Positions 1 through 10,991 of a DNA stretch of 64,000 nucleotides are shown here, piece by piece (position 1 is the first letter of the stretch; each line of letters begins with the position of its first letter). Below the pieces are notes generated by a model that worked only from the letters and a program-made list of their open reading frames with translations, did no database searches and was not told the DNA's origin. The translations under genes were made by a program, and so were the position numbers. The DNA is from Pseudoneurospora amorphoporcata (Eukaryota > Ascomycota > Sordariomycetes > Sordariales > Sordariaceae): contig MU859234.1 of assembly GCA_033297205.1 (NCBI GenBank), positions 1-64,000 on the forward strand, read 5' to 3'.

Positions 1-839
1 CGCTAGGTGTGTAAAAAGCGCAAAAAAATAATAAAAATTCTAATACTACAATCGTTCTCGTGCCTTTACATTTGGCTAAGTTATACCTAGTTATAAAATT
101 TAGCGACAGTACGAAAAGACATTTGCTACAGTCCGAAAAGACCTTCTCTAACTTAAATATTATAGTCTATTTAATACTAGAGCTAATAATTAAAAAGTGT
201 TTGCTGCAATGCCCTAACTAGCCTATAATGATAGTACTAGTATAGGGATGCTACAGTGAACTATACACTTGTAGCAGAGCGGAGCGGAAGCGGTAGTACG
301 ACAGCAGTGCTGAAGGAAGCAGCGTAGTTGCAGCGTAGTGGCAAATATAATAGAAGTGTTATAAAAGAGGTCTTAGGGAGGACTCTGCTCTCAAGACAGA
401 AGATTACAGTGAACTCTGCACTGTGGAAAAGACTATATTGTATTGCTTAAGCTATGCTTGCTTGCTTAAGGAGTGACTAACTAACGAAGAGGAGAGGTCT
501 TTATATACATAAATGCTAAGTGTCTGAAAGCTTCCAGAGTGTAGAAGCTTCCTGTAAGTTAGTAGAAGTGCTTATAAGAGTACTATACTATGAAAGGAAA
601 GAGTTGAATCTATGAGCTTCTGTTGCATTCTATAATGACAAATCAATCTAGGGAGAATGCTGAATAGGTTCGAGAATCTAGAACGTAGTGGTGAAACCTC
701 TGTATTCTAGTAGATTCTGTGGGGGCTGAGTTGACTAATTCCGTAACGTAGAAGGAATAGTATCCTCAGCAATCAGCCTTCTATACTACAAGGTAGTACA
801 AGGCAGTTACAAGGCACAATACTAGCCACACGTTAACAA
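1..839. other. Non-coding, repeat-like left edge
   Basis: I see no credible gene here. The stretch has many stop codons in all frames and no long open frame. Purine-rich, low-complexity sequence lies around 270-340. It passes without a clear boundary into the AT-rich tract that follows, so it is probably part of the same decayed repeat block, but I recognise no element in it. Confidence 0.5.
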
Positions 840-2621
840 GAAGAATTATTAATAATAAATAGGACGATTTCGACGAAGATAATTTCGATATTGTTAATAA
901 TAATATTAACTTATCTGTTTTCAATTTAATTAGCGAAAGTAAAAATAACTACAATTTTCGAAGTAATATAACCAGTTGTACTCTTGCTTTTAACTGTCTT
1001 CAAGCTAAATTTATATAATTAATTCGTACGTACTATAAACTAGATTTAAACCTATATCGTTCGATATATTAAGCTTTAAATAAATTTCATAATAATATTA
1101 AAAATATTATTAAAGATTTAGCTCGCAACTATATCTCCTTTTCGGAAACGAATTTAATTTGTAAATTACGTAAATAATTAATTAAATTCGCCCTCGCTAT
1201 CTATAATATTAAAGATAAATATATTTAGGATAAACTATACTTTAATTAGGTCGATTTATTTATATACTAATATATTATTAATAATATAGGCGTTCCTAAA
1301 TAACTTAACACTATTTTAATCTAGGTTAATAAAATAAATTTAATTTATATTAATGAGGTTAAATTTGATAGTACTAAAGTATATTATAAAGCGTAGAAAA
1401 AAGTATATTTAACTAAAATATTCGAATAGAACTTTATTTAAATTTAAACTGATTTAATAAACGAAACTAATAATTATATAGAAAACTACCTATTAATATT
1501 CAATTGCCTTAAAACCCATTTTAATAGTATCAAAACTACCGCCGTACCCCTTACTCCCTTTTTATTCGTTTAAAAAGGTATTAAAAATTTTTTATCGAAT
1601 TTAATAATTCAATTAAAAACCTATCGTTATTTGTTTATAAAATATATTCGAGTAATTAAGTTAAGGACGTTAATTCGGACGTTGAATTAGCTAAAACCTA
1701 CTCTCTTTCAACTACTAGAATTAACTATTATAATAATATTGTACAATTTATTAACTGCCCAGTTATTCATATTTCTATAATTAAATAAAGCGCTACTTAA
1801 ATACGCTTAAATATTTATTATTTTTTTTATTATACTAAAGGTTACTACTTTTTTAGGCCTCACCCTATTTACTTTAATACTTATAATTTCTATTAAATTT
1901 AAAATAAAAATTCCTAAACTTAAAAAGATTAATATAATTAAAGTCGACGATATAGAAGAACGTAAGAATACAATTACAGTTAAATTAACTTTAAAGTATT
2001 ATTATATAGCTAGCGCCGATAAAAGTAAGGATAAGGAAACCTCTTTTCACTCAGATAATTCTAAGAGCGGTACTAAGTTCGTTATTAGCGAATTCGACGA
2101 ATTATTATAAATAATTCAAGAGAGGAATAGGATAAAAGAGTAATAATAAATATATATAATATTAATTAATAAATGAAAATTATAATAATTATTTCTCAGT
2201 ATTCTAGGAGATTATTACGCGAATAATAGGCTAGTATATACTTAGTACTATTACGTTAGATATAAATTTAGTATAATAATATTTAATATAATACTAGGTA
2301 TTAAATAGTTATTTACTGTCCTTCCTTCAAAGACAGGATATTATTAATTAATTTATATATAATTAAAGTATTTGTTTAATAAAATTACTTATTAACTTGA
2401 ATTCTAAGTTATGACTATTTAAATTCAATACTATTAAATTCGATACTACTTAGTATCGAGTTTGATTATATTAACTTCAGTATAGATTTTAAAGCCGAAC
2501 CTGATACGGTCGATCTCGACCTTATTGGGCTCAATTAAATAGGTGTAGAGAATTAGCACCATCTTTACTATAATACTCTAATAGTTAAATAATAGTAAAT
2601 TTACTATTTGCTAAACTCCTG
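840..2621. repeat. AT-rich, RIP-like degenerate repeat tract
   Basis: This tract is made largely of A and T, dense in TpA, TAA, TTA and AAT, with stops in every frame and no open frame of useful length. In Pezizomycotina such islands arise when repeat-induced point mutation turns CpA into TpA on both strands of duplicated DNA. The parent element cannot be named from what remains. It sits beside a retroelement and a tandem duplication, which supports a nested-transposon block. The right end is set by the start of the better preserved LTR element at 2627. Confidence 0.8.
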
Positions 2622-2626
2622 CCTTC
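2622..2626. repeat. Left target-site duplication (CCTTC)
   Basis: The five bases CCTTC directly precede the TGTGAC terminus of the LTR element. The same five bases recur at 4716-4720, directly after the GTGACA end of the right LTR. A 5-bp duplication is usual for Ty3/gypsy and Ty1/copia integration. Confidence 0.7.
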
Positions 2627-2667
2627 TGTGACAGTTCTGGTTGTCACATGCCAGCTGTCAAGGTTTG
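2627..2667 (+). repeat. 5' LTR terminal fragment
   Basis: About 37 bases from 2629 match the start of the right LTR at 4475. The shared pattern is TGAC(A/G)GTTCTGGTTGTCACA followed by TGC(C/T)AGCTGT(C/T)AAGGTT, and every difference is a transition. Beyond about 2667 the two copies no longer align by eye, so the left LTR looks truncated or rearranged. Confidence 0.6.
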
Positions 2668-3498
2668 ACATTATAAAAAGTTCCTTCCTTCGGGTCGTAT
2701 ACAACACTCTCTATCAATATCGACAACGACGACACCAGAGTCTTGAGAACGACCCAACTGGCTACGCAGCTTTGCCTCCTCCAGCCCGTGATAGAAATCT
2801 ATTGTACCGAAAGCAGTTAGATATACAGCCTTGCTTCCGCCAACTCTTCGCGTCTTCCCAGTTTTTTCTATTATAGGATGGAACGTATCTCAACAGCGCT
2901 TCACGGCGCCGACGCACCTGGCCAGTCTGACATCAACGATTTTTCGTCCATCAGTTCCTTGCCCACTTTCTAGAGACGCCAGTTTTGCAAGTTAGATCCC
3001 ATTGTTACTCTTGTCTCGTAGCGGTAACTTCAGTCTCAGAAGTTACGAACGAGGTGATCTGAACAGGTGTACGAGCATTTAGGAACCACCTTTGGCGGGC
3101 GCTCATCGCGAGCAAACACACGATCTTTCTTCTCTTCCTTTCTTACCCTAATTTATTACTAATATCTTTGTATGCGGAGCACTCTCTCCGCTGACCATTC
3201 ACTTGGGTTTGAGCCTCAAACTAAGAACCATTCACGTAGATCCTATATGTAGGTTTGCAGAGCCTCATCCTCACTCTTTCCATTTACCTACCCGATTGGA
3301 GTGCAAACAACGATAAATATCAAAGACCTTAGCATTGAACGATCACATCCAGTCTTTATCGTTCCGTCAACTAGGTTTCTGGAAACTTCCCTTACCCAGC
3401 CATTCAACATCGGCATTAACACTTAATATAAGACGGGCTTCAATGCCGTCCCCCTCTCATCTCATCTCTTTCTTTACTAACAATCTAGAAGCCTCACG

Positions 3499-4323
3499 AT
3501 GTCTCAACCCCAACCCACCCCAGAGGAAGCTCTCCGCAATTAAGGCAACGCCATCCTTGAACTCCAGAAGACGGTATCTGAGTTGGTTAAAAAAGTCAAG
3601 ACCCTCGCTAGCTTAGATACTCTTGTTACCTCTCTCGCTTCTCAGAAATCTGCGGATAAACCAAGACCCAAGGCCTCGTTTCCTAAAATCGACAAGTTCA
3701 ACGGTACGCCCTCTCACTGGGAGACTTGGTTTCCAATGATGCTAGCTAAGTTGGAGTTGGATGGTCTTGCTATTGGTTTAGAAAAAGCGCAGTTTTTCTA
3801 TGTCTACTTCCAGCTCGAAGACAAAGTGCAGCAACTCGTTCAACCTCAGCTCATCCAAGCTACTGAGCTCGATGATTTTAAACCTTTGGCCATTCTGAAT
3901 CAACTCGCCCGCCACTTTGATAATCTGCATAAGGTTCAAGATGCTGAAGAGAAGATTCAAGCGATTAAGCAGTACAAGGATGAGCACTTTATGGCCTTCC
4001 TTGCTCGCTTTGAACGCCTCTTCTACCGCTATGAAGCAAACAAGTGGCTAGAACACACCTAGATGGCTACCTTACGTCGAGGTATCTCATTCGATCTTAA
4101 GGAAAAGCTTCGTCTCATCGATAAACCTCTTACTTATACTGATCTCATCTCGAAACTACAACGCATTGCCAGCTTGATCAGTAGAAGTGGCCAACCAGAC
4201 AATAAGACGACTAGCAATAGGAGTAACAAGATGGACATCGGATCAATTGAGGTTAGCATATTGGATCTCTCTTACATACTCGAGAACGTAGAAGGATCAG
4301 ATGAGGATGAGTTTGAGCGATAG
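3499..4323 (+). pseudogene. Gag-like protein of LTR element, interrupted by in-frame stops
   Basis: One reading frame opens with ATG at 3499 and is broken by TAA at 3541-3543 and TAG at 4060-4062, but continues in the same frame on either side to TAG at 4321-4323, about 274 codons. The central part contains FNGTPSHWETW followed by KLELDGLAIG and FFYVYFQLED, the pattern of Ty3/gypsy Gag capsid regions in fungal elements. No CCHC zinc knuckle is visible. Both internal stops can be explained by C-to-T change (CAA to TAA; CAG or TGG to TAG), as expected from RIP. An acidic tail precedes the final stop. No pol frame follows; the polypurine tract begins about 135 bp downstream. The frame is a remnant, not a working gene. 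Confidence 0.75.
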
Positions 4324-4459
4324 GAGCGAGAGAACTATGCTGCTAGGCGTTCGCGGCGGTAACCAGTGCCATAGATCTAGTTACTCAATAGAGAATATAG
4401 GACAGGATTATCACATGTATTATTAGTTTTTATCGCTTCTGAGATAGAAGCTTGTTTGC

Positions 4460-4469
4460 AGAGGGGGGG
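4460..4469 (+). promoter_or_regulatory. Polypurine tract of the LTR element
   Basis: The run AGAGGGGGGG lies three bases before the right LTR start (TATGAC at 4473). This is the expected place of the plus-strand primer site of an LTR retrotransposon. Confidence 0.6.
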
Positions 4470-4472
4470 TGA

Positions 4473-4715
4473 TATGACGGTTCTGGTTGTCACATGCTAG
4501 CTGTTAAGGTTCTCATTGTTATATGAGTTCTATTCACTCCCATTTATCTGGATTCCTATTCACAGGCCTGATAGTCGCCTACGATCTGGGTATAAAACCC
4601 AGCTCTCGTATCCTATCTTCCTGTTTGGGATTTCTTCCCTCTTTAACTTCTTGTCTTTAGTCCAAGTTAATTAAGATCTTACGTACCCATCGTGCCCTCT
4701 AGTTACGTTGTGACA
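4473..4715 (+). repeat. 3' LTR (about 243 bp)
   Basis: It starts TATGAC, which matches TGTGAC of the left end after one G-to-A transition, and ends GTTGTGACA just before CCTTC. It contains a TATA-like TATAAAA at 4591-4597 in the middle, where an LTR promoter would lie. The end point is inferred from the inverted terminal motif and the target-site duplication, because the left LTR is too short to align. Confidence 0.65.
4591..4597 (+). promoter_or_regulatory. TATA-like box inside the 3' LTR
   Basis: TATAAAA sits in the middle of the LTR, within the palindromic context CTGGG-TATAAAA-CCCAG. This is a likely promoter remnant of the element. Confidence 0.45.
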
Positions 4716-4720
4716 CCTTC
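4716..4720. repeat. Right target-site duplication (CCTTC)
   Basis: This is an exact copy of the five bases at 2622-2626, directly outside the right LTR end. Confidence 0.7.
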
Positions 4721-4841
4721 CTAGTATAGTGTAGCGCGTAGCTTGGAACCTGCAGGTCTAAATAACCTAAAGATAATATATAACTAACTTGAAGGTATAG
4801 TTCTAGACTATAATATATTCTATATTAACTAAAGTTGATAT

Positions 4842-5555
4842 AGTAACTATTCCTACTTTTGCAAACAATTCTAATAAGCGAAATTTTTAGTAAAAGAGGG
4901 AAGTTTTGCAAAAGAAGATACTAGTATACAGACTACACCTATGCCTTCTAGCTACTAGATAACTGGCCATAGACCAAAAAAGTGGGCTACCTAAGGCGGC
5001 TGTCCTTTTAGTACAAGGGTATAAGTATCCTCTCCCACTAAAATCAAACTCCTATTTTTACAAATCTAGGCTACTAATATTGCAAATAGCAGTTATCAGT
5101 CTTTACTACTAAAGAGAATACGAGCAGCTAGAATCTTATATAAAAAGTGGGATTTTAGTAAAAGGGAGGCTTAGTATTTATAGGAGTGGTTACTGTACAG
5201 TAACTACCTCTGCTTTTGCAAATAATTCTAGCAAGCAAAATTTTTAACAAAAGGAAGGGTTTTGTAAAAGAAGGTACTAGTGTACAGACTCCACCTAAGC
5301 TTTCTAACTACTGGATAATTAGCCGTAGACTAAAAAAGTGGGTTACCTAGGGCGGCTGTCCCCTTAGTATAAGAGTATAAGTATCCTCTCCTACCAAAAT
5401 CGGACTCCTGTTTTTGCAAATCCGGGCTATCAACATTGCAAATAGCAGTTAGCAGTCTTCACCACCAGAGGGAATGCGGGCAGCCAGAATCCTATGCAAA
5501 AGAGGGGGTTTTAGCAAAAGTGGGGCTTAGCATCTGCAGGGGTGGTTACTGTACT
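4842..5555. repeat. 357-bp tandem duplication, RIP-mutated
   Basis: Two head-to-tail copies lie at 4842-5198 and 5199-5555. Both begin AGTAACTA and run through TTTTGCAAA, a CAAATCC-like block, GCAAATAGCAGTTA and GGAGTGG/GGGGTGG before TTACTGTAC. Most differences between the copies are C/T or G/A transitions, and the left copy is the more AT-rich one. This fits RIP acting on a linked duplication. No protein is encoded. The parent sequence is not recognised. Confidence 0.8.
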
Positions 5556-6819
5556 TCGTTCATCCTTGAAGACGGAACTTTGTCCAGAACTGGATTGACG
5601 GCCCGGGTCGGCTTTCTCCGCCTTTCCCCACCCCTTAGTTTGAAGCCCCTAGGATACAGCGATCTCGGCCGGGTTCCCATCATCGCAACCTCACGTTAAC
5701 CGAATTCCTTAACCTTAACCCTAAAAGACGGCGGATAAAACGACCGTGTAACTACCTATTCAGAGCAGAGAAGACTGTTCGACCGCCATCCCGATACATT
5801 TCACAGGAAAAAACAAGACCCAACAACGAGCAAGAGAGGTTCTTCACATAGAACCACAAAAGTATTTTGCAGCCAGACTCGAGCCTTTCTCCATCAACAC
5901 CACCAACATCGGAACCACGAAACAGGCCAGGTTTGAATTCTTGCTTTGAAACGTTGCATGTTCCCGTCAGTTGCGAGAATTTTCTTCTTGCATCATTTAG
6001 CGTGAAAAAGACATGTTGAAAACAGGATCCTGTAATGGTTTATGCAAGAAGATTTACTGTGGAGTATTGAACGTTCGGTAGCCCGGGCCCAGCATGAACG
6101 GCGACTACCGTACGGGCTATCTGAAACTCAAGAGTTTTACCAAACATGGACTGACGGGGCAAGGCCCAAAATCTATTCCTTGTCCTGACAAGATTTGTGC
6201 CATGTTGAGAGACAATGTTTATACGAACGTTGGAACTTGTAGAGAAGAAGTCCGGACCAAGCCGAAGTTCTTCATAATCACCGACCCTCGGCACCGGAAG
6301 CTATGGGCCCGGCCTTGGTAGCGAGCCCGGGTCTTGGCAACCCGTCTTTTCTTTGCGATGATCGCCAAGCCCCCGGCTCTTCCGGCCCCGAGCCCCATAT
6401 ATCATAACACACAGCAATACTCGACACGACCCGAATTTCTCATCGCTGCCGAGTAGATGTACTCGATTGGTTCGCTGAGGAAGATCATATGATTCTTTGT
6501 TGATATATCCCAAGCACTACCACTTATGGTGTCTATTGTGGTATATCCTCCGAAGCTGAAACCTCAAGTCCGCCCGCTCTGTACAATTTTCCCAAGCCGA
6601 CCGAACTAACTTGTGAAATTGCCATGCTTTTATCGAAGCCCGCCCCACACGTAACGCCTGTCCCAAGACAATGCTACACTCTAGCATGCTTATTAAAAAA
6701 AAAAAAAGAAAAAAGAAAGAGCTGAGAAGAACTCACTCCGAACAAACAATGCGGCCCCCTACCCAATTCGAGAAACGAAGACCTAGTTTTCCGTAGACTT
6801 GCAAAAGAAAAATCTTGCA
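5556..6819. other. Intergenic, no supported gene
   Basis: Base composition returns to normal here. Small open frames exist, for example 6094-6321 (+), but none has a recognisable motif, a Kozak-like start or splice signals that extend it. A poly(A)-rich run lies at about 6694-6717. The right end is the 3' flank of the minus-strand gene ending at 6820. Confidence 0.6.
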
Positions 6820-8275
6820 TTAACGGACCAGGGGGTGGACTTGCTTGTTCGTCAACCTTGTCACAGTAATCGTGAAGTTGTTGGGGTCGAAAGTCCTCGT
6901 CCCTGGGTTATACCAAGCCGTGACATACGCTGTTAACCAATGTTTCTTCGTCTCAAACTCGATCATGCCGGCAAAGGCCATCGAACCGCGTGGTGGGTCA
7001 GGTCGAATTGGTTTCCAGACCTTCCTGTACGTTTTGGTGAAGATTTCCCATGGGCTGAGCCCGATGAATTCCCGCAACTGGGCCAAAGCCCATTCCCTGT
7101 CCTTTTTCTCGTCACCGGTTTTGGGCGTCTCCTTGCTGGGAGGGGGTTGATTCGCGGTCGAAAGTATCCCCTTGTTCTGCGTAGCGGCTTCGGGATTCAT
7201 ACGCCTTGCGGATACCAGGGCCCCAGGGTCCTGCACGTCCTCCGGTCGTTGTGTTGCCTGTCGTCGGATCTGGTCCATCATCCTCTGAACGTCACCAGTG
7301 ACCGTCGACGGCAATCCCGTTGTTCCATTTCCCTGAGCTGGTTGCACCGTAGACGCCGAGGGAGTGAAAATACTCGAAAGACCGAAAAACTGCGAGACTT
7401 CCATCGCTTTCTTCTTCGCCAGGGTCGTGGCGACGGCCCATAGCGACAACGCAACAGGCTTAGGCCAGAACAACCTCTCGGCTTTCTTCACCTGTGGCGA
7501 CTCCATCGATATGCTGGCCCATCCGATTTCATAAGGCGTAATCATGACTCTGCAATGAAACGATGAGCGTCAGTCCGACTCGAGGATGCACAGGACCTGA
7601 TCTGAGACTTACCCGTAACGCTCGTATTCGGGAGGTGCGACCAAAGGGTAAAACGCCTGGAGCCATGCCTTCTTGACAGTCATATCTGGCCCAACATGGT
7701 TTGTCAGGATTCGCTGGTTCTTGAGCATCTTCAAGACCAGACTGGCGATGTCCCCTGTTCGACATGTTAGTCTCCATATCTTTCCTACACAAAGGTTTGA
7801 GCGGCACTACTAACCCTGAACTTGCTCTATCCGTTTCTGATCTTGCGCAAACTTGACGAACTCTTTCCACTCCGTACTGCGTGCGGAGTATGGCTCTGGT
7901 TTGAGCTTTTGCTCCGTCAGGGGAAAAGGAATGAATATATAATCCTCTTCTTCGTCATTCTCCTCGCTATGGCCGCGGCCGGCGTCGAGATCGTCCAGGG
8001 CGTTCGAAAGCATCCCCAGCACTTTTCTGTCGTAGTAGTCGATGCACACGTACGCAAGAATACTCATGCCCACGACCCGGAACATTCGCCTGCAAACAAG
8101 CCCATGTCAGCGCAACGGGCTCAGTTGTCTGGGACTGTCAAAGGCTTTACCTTCTAAAGGAGCCATGCTTGATCCGTACTCCTTGCACAACCATCGGTTG
8201 CCCATGTACCACGTATTTCGATAAACGTCGGGAGGCCATGAGCGACCTCATCGGTCGGAAGAGGCGCGATGCCAT
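6820..8275 (-). CDS. Conserved hypothetical protein, probably mitochondrial, 423 aa
   Basis: The splice model has four exons on the minus strand: 8275-8151, 8089-7815, 7754-7613 and 7549-6820, giving 424 codons in one frame. Donors are GTAAAG, GTTAGT and GTAAGT, and introns are 60-63 bp. The start gives an Arg-rich N-terminus without acids (MASRLFRPMRSLMASRR), typical of a mitochondrial presequence. A short hydrophobic segment follows at about residues 45-60 (VVGMSILAYVCIDYY), then an acidic patch. The C-terminal part (from about residue 345) is rich in Trp and Tyr. I do not recognise a family or a catalytic motif. Location in the mitochondrial inner membrane is inference from the N-terminus. 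It is transcribed divergently from the Vps3844-like gene, with 875 bp between them. Confidence 0.75.
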
Positions 8276-9150
8276 ATTGGATGACTGTGGCACGCCCAGG
8301 CGGCGGCCGGAAGAGTTGGAAGGATCAAAGGTCGCGGCCGCTCGTATGCGCCGAAGGATATCGGATATGAGAAGGGAACGGCGAAACAGCTTCGGGCTTA
8401 ACTGTGCTCGGCATATATATATATACATATATATATCCGCTAGTAGTTCGTTGCGGGTTCGGGACGTGCCTTTTCGATGACAGGTAAAGGCGCGCGGATG
8501 TGTCAGCCTGCTCAGCTCTACCGATACTCGACACGGGCGGGCGGTAGACGATGTCGGGGATGGGGTTCGTAGGCTTGTGACGATTGCGACAGCGGGACAC
8601 AAGGCCAAATCGAGATGGAAGTTGAAGACCGCGGCCAGGAAGGCTTCCGGGGTCTGGTCGCGCCTCGAATTCCGGCAGAAGATGGAGGGTCACAGTGCGA
8701 GGTTCGAGGGTATTCCATGCCTGTCCACTCCAGCGGTTCCAAGATGCTGAATCCCGCACTCCGTCGGTGCATTCATCAGTTGCTGTTCCCTTTTTGCACG
8801 CTGTTCAAATGACACCAACAGTGCGTTGGGGTAAATGCGACACTGTACTCACCATCCCGGCGGCGGTCCTCCCACGTCAGCCAGTTGAGGGCAGCTGTCA
8901 CGGTCGCACTTCACAGTGGGCAGGTAGGCCAGCGGTGCCAGTGGCTGCGATGACCACTGCAGTTCAGTGGGCGCATTCGGGGGCTGGGGAACCGCTGACA
9001 GTGGGACGGAATTCATCATTCGGCAAGCTCCATCCAACTCCGACTTCCAGTCCATTGTGTCTCCGCCAGCGACTTTACCAACGTCACTGGAACAATCCTC
9101 ATCCAATATCACCACCAGCCGCATCAACAACCGTTCGGCTGCTTTTCAAG
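8276..9150. promoter_or_regulatory. Divergent intergenic region
   Basis: 875 bp separate the start codons of the gene ending at 8275 (-) and the gene starting at 9151 (+). Apart from the AT microsatellite I see no distinct motif. Open frames here are short and lack supporting features. Confidence 0.4.
8413..8436. repeat. (AT)n microsatellite
   Basis: This is an alternating AT run with one interruption (ATATATATATATACATATAT pattern), in the shared upstream region of two divergent genes. Confidence 0.85.
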
Positions 9151-10512
9151 ATGAGGTTTCTCACCAGTATAACCGTGGCAGCCCTGTGTGGGCTTGCTGC
9201 TGCTGCATCACAGCAGAGCGCCGATGTCTTCATCCTCGATACCAAGCAACAACAACAAACATCCCGCGAAGTACCGCGGCTACCAAAAGAGGTCGTTCGC
9301 CATATCCTCCTCCAAAGGGTAAGCCAAATACCTCCAACCCGGCGCGTAACGTCGATATCGAGGCTGGTCTAACGCATACCACAGACATCTAGAGACAGCT
9401 ACGGCAGCGACCTTCGCGACATCCCTAGCTCTGTCGATACCGAGGCCGCGATCAGCTTCATTGCGAAGTACGGCAAGAGCCCGGCACCTCTTTTCTCGCA
9501 GACCGAGACGAGCGACCCATCACAACTAGTTGTCATCCTGGAGGGAATCACTGCCGAGAACGCCGGACCTTTGAAGGAATCGCTCGCCAAGTCAAGCCAG
9601 CATGCCGCTTTCGCCATCTCAGATCCGCCATCCAAGGTGGCCAATGATCGTCTGATGACGCTTTTCCAAAACTTGGGCATTGCTGTGCCAGAGCAGTGTG
9701 ACCTGGCCTCTGCCATCAATCCTGTCAACGGAGACTGCTGGACGGGCTCTTCGTCAGTGGTCAAGTACGATGTCAAGAAGGTGCGATATACGAAGAACAC
9801 TTCTACATTCGTTTCTAGTTCAAGAACTTACTCAATTCCTGCTTCATAGTCGCCCGAGGCCCTCTATACTCTCGTCGATAACCTAAGCCGTCTCAACAAG
9901 TTCATCTCCTCCGGCGACCTCGAGGCCCTCCTCGTCCTCATGCCCGAGTCGAGCCGTTCCTCCAAGCTCAACCAGTGGAGCGTCAAAGCCGCCACTGGCT
10001 CCTCCTCCGATCTCCGCCGCCGCTTCAACTCCGAGACCGTCATCGTCGACGACTCCGTCCGCGGCGCAAACGGTGCCGCCGCCCCGACACAGCCCCCCGT
10101 CTCCCGCCCGACTAAGAGTCCCCTGCAAACCGCGGCTAAGAAGGTGATTCCGCAGTGCTTTACTTCGCAGAAGAGCTGTGAGGACCAGACCAACACTTGC
10201 TCCGGCCACGGGAAGTGCGTGAACAAATGGGGAGACAAGAACGGTACTAGCAAGGTTAGCGGCGCTAGCTGCTTTGTTTGCAAGTGCCTGGCCACTACCG
10301 ACGGGGACAAGAAGAGCCGGAAGATGAAGCACTGGGGTGGTAACATGTGCCAGAAGGAGGACATCAGCATGCAGTTCTGGCTTATTGCCGGCTCTACCAT
10401 TGCCCTTGTTGGCGCCATTGCCTTTGCGATTGGACTGTTGTTCGATGTGGGCGAGGAGAAGATGCCCGGTGTTCTGGGCGCTGGTGTAGTTAGGGGGTCT
10501 TCGACCAAGTAA
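9151..10512 (+). CDS. Vps3844-like (DUF3844) ER membrane protein, 408 aa
   Basis: The exons are 9151-9318, 9385-9780 and 9850-10512. They join in phase 0 and give 408 residues. The protein starts with a clear signal peptide (RFLTSITVAALCGLAAAA). A luminal domain follows, then a Pro/Ser/Thr-rich linker, a Cys-rich EGF-like block from about residue 291 (CFTSQKSCEDQTNTCSGHG, later CFVCKC), one transmembrane helix at about 363-386 and a short tail. This order is diagnostic of the fungal DUF3844/Vps3844 family, type I membrane proteins of the ER and secretory pathway linked to vacuolar sorting. The exact biochemical role is not established. The gene converges on NTR2, with 479 bp between stop codons. 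Confidence 0.9.
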
Positions 10513-10991
10513 GAGGTCATTGAGATCCATGAAAGAGCTAAGAACTCTCGATAAACGGAACGAACGACCATGAGAGGATGACAACGCTCAGAAAAAGAAA
10601 CAGAGCGCCAGCGTATGCTCATTGGTTAGATGCAATGGGGATGGGGTGTGTGCGTGTGGTGTAATCAGGCATCCTTAGACTGTTGACTGGTTGTACCATT
10701 ATTGATTTTACATTTTTCAACGGCGTCGGCATCATTGGCAGGCAGGCAGGTAGGCGAACAGGGAAGGATTGTGGTATGGTTAACGCAAAGTACCAGATAG
10801 GAGATGGGCATGGTTTCCTTTCGTTTTTTGCTTGACGACCTAGTATAAAACAGACATCGACAACGGAATGAAACTCGGGTTAAGCTTGCAAAGATAACCT
10901 GTGACAGTGACATGGTTGTATTCAGTCCATTGTTGTTAACCCCATGGAAATGTAGGTCCGTTCTAGCTTTACGGTGCTTATTTTGTACCCA
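10513..10991. other. Convergent 3' intergenic region
   Basis: This region holds the 3' flanks of two converging genes. I see no open frame or repeat of note beyond GGCAGGCAGG-type short repeats at about 10738-10752. Confidence 0.5.

Larger units (their letters stand above)
2627..4715 (+). mobile_element. Gag-only, non-autonomous LTR retroelement
   Basis: The element runs from TGTGAC at 2627 to GTGACA at 4715 and is flanked by CCTTC on both sides. Inside are, in order, a terminal segment matching the right LTR for roughly 40 bp, a leader, one gag-like frame with in-frame stops (3499-4323), a G-rich polypurine tract (4460-4469) and the right LTR (4473-4715). It has no protease, reverse transcriptase, RNase H or integrase, and no room for them in 2.1 kb. 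It is therefore best read as a non-autonomous derivative of a Ty3/gypsy-like element that would need proteins in trans. It is markedly less AT-rich than the sequence on its left, so it probably inserted later into already decayed DNA. The superfamily assignment rests on the gag motif only. Confidence 0.75.

Noticed and set aside
6094..6321. 75-codon open frame beside the repeat block
   Set aside because: Overlaps another open frame on the opposite strand and carries no recognisable motif.
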